Assembly (NCBI GenBank): GCA_033782935.1
Contig: JAWQEG010003723.1
Span: 16,657 to 80,656, forward strand
Origin: Petrolisthes cinctipes
Taxonomy: Eukaryota; Arthropoda; Malacostraca; Decapoda; Porcellanidae
DNA: 64,000 bases
Direction of reading: 5' to 3'
Positions 1 through 11,600 of this stretch are shown here, in pieces; position 1 is the stretch's first letter, and each line of letters starts with the position of its first letter. A program made the position numbers and the translations under genes. The notes beneath the pieces were generated by a model. The model did not search any database and was not told the DNA's origin. It saw only the letters and a program-made list of their open reading frames with translations.

Positions 1-3000
1 ACGATGATGCAGACTAAAGCAGAGAAAGATCGAATCATCAATTCCCTCCCTCCACCCTTCCTCAGACAGGTAGTTATCCTTTGAACTTTACCTTTAAGGC
101 TATACCAGTAGTTATGATTTAAAATTCTCTTTGTTTTCATTTTCAAAGTTAATGTAGTTATTCATTTTATTTATACTGTAAATACCCTTAGTAAATATTG
201 TAAATACTCTTCATTATGTGCTTTTGAAGCAAATAATTATGGTACAGTATATATGTTTAATGTAGTTATTGTTGTATGTGGGTTAACATATACTTCATTT
301 TAAGTAATCATCATACAGTATAAAGATTTGGTAGGTTCAGTGCATTGCTTGTCACTGTTTTTTATATGAAAATAATCATTTTTCATGAAGCATAACTGAG
401 CACTGCATTTTTATATTGGTATAATGCAGGCAACTCCACATGTTGACGATGACTTTGATGAGATGGCAAAGAATGCTGCCAATGGGACTCGGATGGTGGA
501 GGCTGGACTCAAGATATCCAAAATGATCATTCTTGGAGATTTGGCCACGGGCAAAACCAGCCTTGTCAACAGGTTGGTTATACCAGCTAAATTGTAAATT
601 TTCTATCTACTGTATCACTCTGATGTCTTGCTCCCTTTGGGAGTGTCCATGGCAAAAAAGTCTCCAGCTCTCCCTGTTTCAATATTTTGTCCTTGCTTAG
701 TCAAGTCCTCTCCTTCCACTCTGTTCAACCATCTGACATTCATACCCTGTGGTGTGTTGCAAAGTTAATCACTTCAGCTTCTGCTCTCATTAAACATTGC
801 CTTACATTTACTGACATTAATTTTCAGTCATTCTATTAAATACACCCTGCAATGTGGCTTACTGATACCCCTGCTCTTCATTATGCCACTTATTTTATCT
901 GGTGCATTTACCTTCTTCATTTATCAAAATATTGTCGTGAGATTGTGTATGTCTTTCCAGATTGTGCCACCAAGTGTTTGATGCCAACTACAAGGCCACC
1001 ATTGGAGTTGACTTTGAGGTGGAGAGGTTTGACATCCTTGGTATTCCCTTCAACCTTCAGATGTGAGTGTTTTGCACTAAAACAGTAATAAAAAATATAA
1101 AGTTTACAAATCCAAAATAATAAGTTTTTGCTTGTACACATACACACGCACCTGCACACACTCACACACACAATATTCTGAGAGAGACAGATGACAGTTT
1201 GGGAAAAGGCAAATATACCTTATTGTATGGTTGCTGGGATACGATATTAAGTATGACAAGAGGAAGACGAAAAGAGAGACGGGAAGAGCTGCCTGATTAA
1301 ATTTGATCACAATTTCTATTAAAAATGGGTTATCATTTTTCACAAATTGTGGTTACTGGAATATACAATATGATATATGTAGCAGAATGTGACGGTGACT
1401 GGCTGAAGCCTAGCTTGATAATCATTTCAATCAATCATATTTTTGGGAAATGTTCTGTTTTTAGATTTACTTATCTCCCATTCAGTTTCTGTTTGTCTAT
1501 CAGTGAATCTGTCTGTAGAATGATACCTTGTAGCCTGTGGAAGGAAAGTGAAAATTACTGTATTATAGTACGGTATTAACCAAAGTGAAAACCTAGGTAC
1601 CGTAAGATACTGAATTAATAAATTTTTATCAGTGCTTATTCTTTTAATATATTTTCCATTTGCAATAATTGTTTATGAATATGAAGTAAGCTTTTAGTAA
1701 TATTTTCATCTGAGATTTCCTTACTGTGTTTGGTGTAAACCAAAGCTGCATACTGTAGATATTAACAGGTGATTAGTGTGACTGATGAGAGTACTTTACA
1801 GATGGGACACAGCAGGGCAGGAGAGGTTTAAGAGCATTGCTGCTTCTTACTACAGGGGTGCCCAAAGTGAGTGACTGTTTGCTTTCATTTCAGTATAGGA
1901 ACTGCCTCCATTTATTTCTATGAACAATAAAAACCTCATCTCTTGCATTTTTTGCTATCAATATTGGTTGCATTAAATGTGAGTGTATAACATAATGGTG
2001 TAACCCATTTTTTCTGTGTCATCTCCAGGAATTATTGTGTTTGATCTGACAACAATTGAACAATTTCCCGTCTTGTGTGTGTTAGCAGTGGTAATGGTTG
2101 TCACTGATGCAACATGATGCAATAACACGCTGACCTCATATTTATTTACAGCAATAATGATTGTGTTTGATGTGACCAACATTATGACACTGATACACAC
2201 CGCACAATGGCTGGAGGAGGGACGGCAAGCCAACTCCACCACGCAGCCTCTCGTCTTCCTAGTGGCTACTAAACGAGATCTTCTGGTACCATAGTTCTTC
2301 TGTATTGTTGCATTTTATTTCTAAGACTGTTCTCATAAAGCACATAGCTTTCTATCATAATGCACATTTTATATTTCTTTGAAGTCACAAGGTATTTTTC
2401 CACATTCAGTTTTTTACATTCTATGGGAATTTCAAAAACTACAGTAAATCCCCATAAATCAGCATTGTTTTACTTGGAATTTGATGTAGGTACAGTATAT
2501 CTGTGTAGCCTGCCAATAAATGTACAGTACATTTAATAGCTTGTGTGGCTTTCCAGGGGGAAGGATTATACCAGAAAATTGAACAAGAGGCATGTCGTGT
2601 GGCTAAGGCTTTAGGTGCAGAATACTGGGCTGTGTCTTCCAAGACTGGGGACAATGTGGAGGCCCTCTTCCTGAGAGTGGCTGCCCTTACATTCAATCAA
2701 TCAGTAGTCAGGGAGGTGAGCAGTGAAAGAAACCACAACGACTGTAGCCTCAGTAAGTCTCATCCAGATTATTTTGTCCCGTATTCTTGTTCATACTAAT
2801 CTATTGTCTTGATGGTATTTAAATGGGAAATGTTGATAAGTTGCAAAAATAGTCAATTTCTAACTACCTATAAAAGCATAGTGCCAAAGAACAATATAAA
2901 TTTTCTAATAAGTATGTTAAACTCACCCTATAATTATTTAAATAATCTCCTCCACAACTCCACAGAGATTGGTGATATGCTGGATGATAGATCTCGGTCT

Positions 3001-3033
3001 CGTCGCAAGCCAATGTGTAACTGCAGTAAGTAA
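1..3033 (+). CDS. Rab34/Rab36-like small GTPase, 5' end outside window
   Basis: Seven exons fit in phase: 1-69, 430-572, 961-1062, 1802-1866, 2152-2285, 2557-2752 and 2966-3033, giving 258 codons plus TAA. Visible GTPase motifs are the P-loop GDLATGKTS, switch I KATIGVDFEVERF, switch II WDTAGQERF with YYRGAQ, the G4 box as TKRD instead of NKxD, and the G5 region AVSSKTGDN followed by RVAALTF. The altered G4 box, the N-terminal extension (DRIINSLPPPFLRQ) and EYWAVSS are typical of the Rab34/Rab36 subfamily, which acts at Golgi, late endosome/lysosome and cilium membranes. The C-terminus is basic (RSRSRRKP) and ends CNCSK, so the prenylated cysteines may be the CNC pair. The last codons overlap a strong donor (A|GTAAGT at 3024-3030), so a further terminal exon is possible. 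Exon 6 could also end at 2715 in the same frame. Whether it is Rab34 or Rab36 is not resolved; arthropods usually have one such gene. Confidence 0.87.
2029..2075 (+). pseudogene. Relic duplicate of the Rab GTPase fifth exon
   Basis: After a good acceptor (ctccag, ending 2028) the + strand reads IIVFDLTTIEQ in the phase required by the preceding exon. This is a homologue of the start of the real exon at 2152, which reads IMIVFDVTNIMT. After about 15 codons the similarity is lost, and the reading frame reaches a stop before any equivalent of the QWLEEG helix. It looks like a partly copied exon lying about 120 bp upstream of the working one. It could be a decayed mutually exclusive exon. Use in mRNA would truncate the GTPase. 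Confidence 0.5.
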
Positions 3034-6000
3034 CATTAGACAGTTTTTGTGTGTTACTGTCTAAACCCCTTGGCTACATAACTCTGTTTCACTACTGTAT
3101 TCATCTCTGGCTAACACCAGACAATTTTTACTTGCCACAGGGACACCACATTTAACGTACAGATTAAGGTGCTTGTAGTAAACTGGAGATTTACTAATTC
3201 CACTACACAATGTCACTAAGCAGATGGAATAGGCTAATACTGAGGTAACCTGCTATTTGGCACACTTTAGAAATCCTAATCCCTTTATACTTGGGTGATA
3301 TATTGTACAGTAGTAGCAGATTTTCCTTTGCTGACAGTTCAATGTCCAGTGCAGTAAATAAAAAAATCTTTGGACATTATTCACAAATTGTGGAAAGGTA
3401 ATAGGCAATCGAGTATGATGAGGGCTTCCCCTTGACACAAGAAAATCATCTGATGTTGATTTGCCCATGGAAAAGTTGCAAACTTTATCATGCCGGTAAG
3501 TAGTACTGTATGGGGTTGTCATATGTATGAAGCACTGTCAGGCCTGCTTCATGCAATTAGTTTTTAGCCACACTATTTTTCCATGGCTCAATTTGCCGTA
3601 ATTTCATTCATTTCTAAACTGCACAACAAAAATGCAGTAGGCCCCACACCTAGCTTATTTTTATGTTATTTGGCCCATGTGCACTTTATTTTTCTTGCCA
3701 ATTCAGAAACATTAGACACTTGGGTATTGAATAATGACCCAAGGTAATATCAGGATGTGAAAGATATAGGAATATTTTTGCTCAAAATTAATTATGAAAT
3801 TAATGGAAACTATTTTCTATGTTTATTTTTGAGTTTGTGCTATTACTCTTTCATATTTTATTGGATCTGAATTACTTGTACAGTAATATGAAGTAGAATT
3901 GCTTTCCATTCTAAGAATGTGTTTATGGTAGTCATTATCCACTTACCAAATATTTTGCAAATTCTGTAAGATGGAATAGTGACTCTAGGGTGAATATGAT
4001 TAATGATTGCTTCCTTACCTAGGAGTTTCTTGGCTATCTAGTCATTATGTGATAAGTACTGTAATTACATTATACAGAGCTAGAACTTAATATATGGAAT
4101 AATCCTACAAGCATTTTGATAGGATATTATTTGTATGACTTGTGACAAAAGAATCTAAAGTATCAGTATCTCAAACCAATTTATATACTAACTGATGTAC
4201 AAAATGTCCCTTACATTTATATAGATACTTGTATCTGCAGCTGTAGTTATAAGCTTTGAAAGAACCTGATTACAAACCAAATATTTCATCATAACATTTA
4301 TGCTAATTTCCATAAGCAGTGCACTCATACATTCCTTAGGAATTAATGTTACCCTAAGTATTGAGAAACTCTGAATCAAAGACTTGATAACTGTGGTGCT
4401 ATGATAAGGAACTTGCCTTTTAGATAGAAAGGAGAAATAATTGTTTTAAATATATTTTTGTTGTAGTCTAGTAGCCTACTGTGTAGTATTAACAGCTAAG
4501 CTGCAACACACAATTTGTTTAAGTACATGAGATGGATTTTTCTTAATATAAGATTACGGTACAAGATGAATAGTCTCCTGTGGCTTGTTGCTAAGTTATA
4601 AATATATCTCATGTGAATAAACATTCATGAAGGCACAGCTTATACAGTAAGCACAGGTGTGATTAATATTATAGTCTTCAAGATAGTATTCATAAGGTCA
4701 TGGTTATAACTATGACATGTCTTGTCAGGTATTTTAGTTTTAAGGTATACATTAAGTAAAATTAACACAGCAGACTTTTCACATTATCAGGGGAGATGAT
4801 ACTATTAATGATAAGCTATATGGCTTTGAACTGCTCGATATAAAAAGAAATTGTGTTATTGGAGGTAAACCTTGTTAAAGAGCGATACAGTACTCAATCC
4901 AAAATACTCTATTATGCATTACTAAATTTTCACAATAATCGCTATATAAAAAAGCATGTTATTGTAGGTATGACTACAGTATATGGCACTATTCAGTCTA
5001 ACTATTCATAAAAAAAACAATGCTAACTGCCAATGAGGTTTTTAAACTGAGCTCACTCATTTACCTCGACTGTGTTTATCTCATGAATCTCAATATCCTA
5101 CTTAATATGTCGTATGATCTATTTAGGTTGAAGTTAATTTTCATATGGACTCATTTATTTATATGACCAAGAAAAGCCAAAACTTTTCAAAGTGTGAACT
5201 TAGTTACATTAGAATAAAATTTATGTAATTGTATGTAATGTGAACAGTATTGGGAATTACTGTAGTTTTTTTTGTACTGTGCCACTGTCATATCCTGGAA
5301 CTTTTACTAAATGGTGTGATGTATATTCATCCATGTACAGTGCCTGTTATTTGCAATATAATACAGTACTCCATGTAGAGAAACATACAGATCTCAAGTA
5401 CTGTACAGAAATTTAGTATTAAGAATCAGGAACCATATCTGTAAGCTATAATAAGAGCAAGGGCTTTGACTGTGATGAAAACAGTTTTAGTATCAGATAC
5501 TAACCACCTTTTTCTAAACAATACACATTATTTTGTGTCATCTTACCAAATCCGCATGCAGGGTGCACCAAAATACATTTTTGTACATGAATGTTGACCA
5601 TTTACATGATGCTCTGGCCTCCAATTTAAGTAATGTAGGACTGTATTCCATATATACTGGATCTGTCTTCTTTCATGTCACCGACTTGGTGGGAGACATA
5701 AATGTTTACAATTAATATAGACTATTGTACTGTAATAGTAGGAAGTTTGATGTGCATGCACAAGGAATGCCAAAAGTAATCTTTCAGAAATTTTTCCATC
5801 TAGTGTCAAGAAAATTATAGGTAGCACTGATTTACCATCCCTGGGAGAACATCAATAACAACAACAACCATCTTTGTTACTTTTACTTTTTTTTTTCATA
5901 GTCCATTTTGGGGAACAAAATAATGAAGGTATTTGACATTAAAATGTTACCATATTTTAATTAACATTTAGCATGAACTAAATCAGCTAGCAGTATTTAG

Positions 6001-6585
6001 TATAATGCAAAATGTATTTCAAGTTAGTATCTTATGTGCAGTACCATATAATTTGAAGCAGCAGTTAAGCAAAAGTGCATAAGCTTCATATACAATAGAA
6101 AAATCCGTATGAAATAATAAAAATTCCAAGAGCAGCTTCAGCAAGATTGTGTACTTGTTGCTTATTGTGAGTGTCTGCTGTGAATCCTCGCCTTCCACTC
6201 ATTATTTCCAAACCGTCCATCGTCTGCCTTAGATTGTTGCATGGCAGTAAAGTGTGAAATTTAACAAATTTTTTATTACCTTCATTTGGAGTAATCGTTA
6301 TTGAATATTAGCAAAATATGTAAGGTGTTGTTTATCAAATTTGGTAGCAGATCAGAAAATCAAAGCTGGAGACATAATTGGGAAGGGTAAATAATATATA
6401 TAGTACTTGTACTTGTAACAAATGGTTAGTGTAATCCAATCCACAAGAGGGAAATCCAAAGAATGTGCACGGAAGAGAGTGCATTCAGGAAACATAATAC
6501 TATCGTGAACAGCCATTTACCTCTCCTTAGAGAGAGAGAGGTGTTCAATCAGTGAGTCTTACTGAATTAACCTGGAGCCTAAGGC
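3034..6585. other. AT-rich intergenic stretch, no gene seen
   Basis: About 3.5 kb after the Rab stop codon. Only short AT-driven open frames without family features, flanking splice sites or codon bias. The word TACTGTA/TACAGTA recurs often. It probably holds the Rab 3' UTR and intergenic DNA; no transposon with recognisable ends was found. Confidence 0.5.
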
Positions 6586-6589
6586 GGCG

Positions 6590-6857
6590 TCCACACTAGG
6601 GGTAATGTCGCAGGTGGTGGAACGTTGGGTTGTGTTCCTGGGATGTGATCGCGTCCACACTATACAAAACAGTTACACGGCATGCCCCCAGTATCGTACG
6701 TCTGCCACCACGCTGGTAGGCAGTGGGGCAAAGACGATACCCATCCGGCATGTCTCGGATGGCAGTTGCCCAGTCAGCAGAGTACCAACCCTACCACGCT
6801 TACCGATGTTAAAATTAACTTAGGGGTGGTAATGAAACTTTTTTTGCAGACTGTACA
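6590..6857 (-). mobile_element. One arm of a Tc1/mariner-like inverted-repeat element
   Basis: Positions 6780-6857 match, in reverse complement, the left end of the element at 13764-14468: the TACAGTC-GCAAAAAAAG terminus, then GTTTC-TTACCACCCCTA and about 60 more bases. The terminal TA next to CAGT fits TA-targeting Tc1/mariner ends. No matching opposite terminus is evident, so this copy looks truncated. Positions 6592-6660 also carry two direct repeats of GCGTCCACACTA. Confidence 0.6.
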
Positions 6858-7694
6858 GTAAACTCAGAAAATGCGTGTGTACTGTACGAGTAAAAACTCG
6901 AAGAACTGTTGGTGAAAACTGAACAATATTACGTGTGCCATCAGCCCCCCCCCCTACCCTCAATACACTAATGCTTAAGTCTAACTCATTTAGAGTGAAC
7001 AACCTCTCAATGGACTTTGTCCTTACTTCTAACATGAGTTTAGAATTACTGTACTGTATTTTGTATGTACAGTACAGTATTAATTCCAATTTACCCCCTA
7101 GGTCATATTAATCTTCCAGTAACAGACAAGGTTAACCCCCTTTTTGTCCATTAAATCGAGGGTCGAGGGTAATACAAGTACAGTACATACCATATTGTTC
7201 ACCTTAAAAGTTGCTGCATTGTGGAACACACAACATTCCTTTAGAAAAGCAATTTTAAGAAAAAATAATTCTGGAGAGACAATTTATTTGCTACTACTCA
7301 TGTGCACAGATGCACAGTGGGCATTGTTCACATTCATCACCTGTCTGATATTGTTAGTATGGCAATGACTTACACAATCAATAAATATATATATATGTGT
7401 CTCGGTGCAAGAAAATAAAAATCAATATAACCTCCCACGCAAAACTGAAAACTCTAAAAATCCTGGTGAATACAAATAAAAAGCAGTATATTTATCCTCG
7501 ACTTCTAAGGATTTATCATCATCCAATATCACTAGCATCATCGTCAATCAGGGCATGATTGCCACCTCACCTTAAAGAGGGTTTTGGTGACAAGAGCTTT
7601 CACCATTGGGTAAGATTTGAGCATAATTTTCAGGAAGGTTTATAGTTACCTAAACTCATCTTAATTTTAACAATGTATGAGCAACATTAGTTCA

Positions 7695-8015
7695 ATTAAG
7701 CGCAGCTTCTGGCTAGCACAGTGGTAGAGTCTGCGGCTGCAATTTCTGTGGTCCAGCGTTCAATCCTTGCTCGGGATATGATAAAAATCTTTCACTGATG
7801 CCAAAGGTTAGGGTTTGAGTCAGCTGTCTGAGGTCTTCCTGCTTATGCAGCCATAGCCGAAGCTGACTCGGGTCTCACGTGGGTGGAGAGGTCTCTGGGC
7901 CACTCATCATCCTTGTGATGCGTGCTATAGTTGTGTTTCATACAGTCTAGTGTGTGTTACACTCTGTCCCATTGACTGCCACTCATTGGCGACCTTTAAC
8001 CTTTTAACCTTTATA
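7695..8015 (+). mobile_element. tRNA-derived SINE
   Basis: The head resembles a tRNA gene: an A-box-like TGGCTAGCACAGTGG near 7711 and a B-box-like GCGTTCAATCC near 7757, spaced as in a tRNA, with no clean cloverleaf. It is followed by a tRNA-unrelated body (roughly 7790-7975) and a tail with repeated ACCTTT/CCTTTTAACC near 7990. This is the standard layout of a tRNA-derived SINE. Such elements carry an internal pol III promoter and are mobilised by a partner LINE. Ends are approximate. Confidence 0.65.
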
Positions 8016-8695
8016 CTGTAGGAAATTATAGTACTCTGCATTTGATTTAATAACTATCTACCAGTATACTTGAAATATGCAGAGGGATTTCTCTTGATGT
8101 ACAGTATGAAAAAAGTGCCTTATTAGTTGAAAAATACAGAAATACAGTATAGAAGGAAATTACAGAAATCGGTTTAAAAGCTTAAATTTCATAATTTGAA
8201 TAATAGTGCATTAAAATGGCTACAAACTTGTCTTAGCACTGGATCCTGACAAATTTTCAAATATTTCTCTAGTTTCTGATAATCATATAAATTGAGCAGT
8301 GTATAAAAATATATTACATTTTGTATGAGCCTGGATGACTGCATGGGTATAGAATGGGTGGAATGAATGTGGGTACAGGTACTGTACAATCATGAACATG
8401 GTATATAATCAAATGTATACATGAGAAAGCATGGAAGCAGATAATATACTATTATGAAGGAGACTATAATTATAGACATGGTATTATGGAAAGTGTATTA
8501 CGGAGAGACTATAGACGTAGATGCATGAATGAGCAAGTATGAAAGTACAGTAGTGTGTATGTGTTTATGATCGTAGGCAAAGGTATCAACAATGTTATGG
8601 ATGTATGATATGTGCAGATATGACCTACAATAATTATGGAATGAGTGTGGGCCTAAGTATCTACAACAAAGAATTATAGTAATGGTATATACAGG

Positions 8696-11600
8696 TTAGT
8701 CCTCATTGAGTCCAGTACAAGAGATATCTGTGTCATGGTGAGTAGCTTGTAGTCCCTCCTCTCTGGCCAACGGTTCCCCTGACACAGATAGGATGGGATC
8801 TGCAATTCACAAAGCACTATTATCAACATCAATACCTCATAATTTTTTATCAGTGCACATGTTCATCATTTTCCTTCTCAGCAATGCTTTTCTCTTTAGT
8901 TATATATGCTAGTAAAGTCATGTTAATTTTCTATAGTTAAAAAAATTTACATGAAAACTTTGATTTAACACCTCACTTAATTCTTTGTCATTTTCACCCA
9001 GCATTTTTCCAGTTTTTAAAGTAGTGATCATCGATTAATCATTTTCTTTTATAAAATTATATGACTAAAAAATATTCTGGCTCGTCTCTACATTCTTCCA
9101 CTACAGTACATGCTAGTCATAATCTTTTAATTCTTTATCTGTGTGTGTGCATGTCCATAAGAAGTGAACAGGTGAGAAGTGCAACTGTTAACAGAGGTGA
9201 AGCTTGAACTGAATGTGAATACCTGAGTGGGAATCTCTGACTCACCATTCAATATGACATGTGATGAAACAGCACTTGGTGAGGGAGGATCAAGTGTTGT
9301 GGCAAGGGCACCCTCAGAAGGACCTGCCTCTCCATCACTCAGCAAGTCTTCCTCCTTCACCACCACACCAAGACTACCTATACATTAAAATCAGTCAATT
9401 AATGTTATATCACTTACATGCAGTACACCAATTCCCTAATACTGTACTATACAGTTTGTAATATTATAACAACTTATATATTTAGAATACAGTCCAAACT
9501 ATTCATAAAAAACTTATGCCTCGGCTGTTTACATTTCTGATTTGTGTGAACAGAGAGCAATTATCTACTTTTCATAAAAAAGGAAAAGGCAGAGACTTGG
9601 AGCAAATATTGACCTTGCAGAAACTTTAGAATGACACCAGCTGACACTTTACCTCTGTCAAGTCCTCTGGTAACATCTGGCAGGCTCAGTGACAAGGATT
9701 CCTGTGGAGCAAAATATGTCACTCTTCCACACCACAAACTACATCATATTTTTCGTAAGTACTGTTCCAAGATTCCAAGATACCAGCCATAAAAATTAGA
9801 AAAAAAAATTCTATTATCACAAAGCCATATTATTTGTGTTATGGTCAAAAGTTCACAGTTTATTTACATAGTGCTTGCTTCGAGGAAGATGGGTGGTTAA
9901 GTATTAGACCCGAGGAATAATTTCCTATTGAACAATAGTTCGATTTACACAACCTCTTCAGGAGCAAGATGCTCACGTAAAATGAGAGTCACCTGCATGA
10001 CAAAGATAAAAAATGTACAATATTCAATACAGCACTAGTATATCTCACCTCCATAGTTTCTACCACTAAAGATGGAGAGGTTTTGGACCCCCCAGTTAGT
10101 GTGTGTGTGAAGTGAGGTGAACTCGTGGTTGAGGATGTTGTGAGGGAAGTGGAAGGCAGGAGTTGTAAAGGGGGTGCTGTTTGTCCACTCCCCCGGGTCT
10201 CCACATTCTGAGTCAGAAGAGCATTCTGCACCAAACTACTCAGTCGAGATGCAAAGTCCTCCTCGCTGTCATCTGTTCGTTTGTCATGATATAAAACAAT
10301 TGCAAAAATTTATCATTACACTTTTTTGTTTCACAAGTGAAGACATTAAGCGGAGTTCTTGCCTTCAGTCCTCATCCTTCTCAATATAGAGAAGTAAGTT
10401 TGATAGATAACAATACACAATCCTACACCACCAAATATGAGTGTACAGTAAAGGGTTGGGAGATCACAATACCAGATAATATTTATGGAACTGAACCTGC
10501 TATTTTCAAAAATAAATCAAGAGCCGAGATTTCAGCACTATTTCCAGTTGACATTTTCACCTTAAAGTTCTAGGTCTACAAACATACAAGGCTGCTAGGA
10601 ACTGAATAATGGAATATAAGTCACCAGTATTGATAATGTGCGAGAAGTTTGCTGCTGGAACGCAGAGCTTGATGGTTCCCATTGTCAGGCCACCCATGTC
10701 TTGACTAGGACTACTCCCACCACCTTTGCTGTCTATGGAGTTGCCAGCTGAAGGTTGGGACAGCCCAGATGTCACTGAAGAGTTACTGAGGAAGGTAGCT
10801 GGGAGCTCAACTAAGGTGGACTGTAGAAGGCTTAGGGACATCATATTGTACAGCTGTTGGCACATTTCTGGGAAAACAACAAAATTACTGTACTCAATGC
10901 ATGTGTATTTATATTTACCATGAAATATACAAATGTTCTGAGATAAATATTGTACAATAAAAACTGCTAATTTTTTTACTATACAGTATTTTGTTTAACA
11001 CGGATGGTGAAGGATGATGAAACCTTCTGAGAAGGAAATTAGATAGTAGAGCAAGGTAATACTGTAATTCATGATGGTATGGCATAGTTATGTGGCTAGG
11101 TACAGTACACAATTAAGAGAGAAAAAAAAGTGTGTCAAGATGGCTTTCTGTTATAGCCACCCTTTGTGCAAGGTGATTTAGGTAAGCCTTGAGGCAGATT
11201 TATCTTTATCAATCTTTTCAATATCTGTACCCTATACCAAACTACAGTGTTTGTTGGCAGCATTTGATGCTCTTATATTCATAAACATTTGAAAAACTAG
11301 GGTGAAGAAGTTTCAGAGGATTTCAACATCATCATCATCATCAATACTGAATCTTATTTCCCACAGTACAGTATTCAAATAAGATTGTGATAATCCATAA
11401 CCAAATAAGATTGAGATAATCCATAACCCAATCTACAGTTTAACCTACCTCTTAACCCAAGCTCCTGTGCAGACTGAGGCAAGCGACGTTTCAAGTTCCA
11501 CCACTTGCCCCGCAGCCAGTGAGGTGAACGACACGCTGGCCACGCCCGTCCTAAGGCTATCCAGTCCACTTGTGATTCCTCTCTCACACCACACACACTT

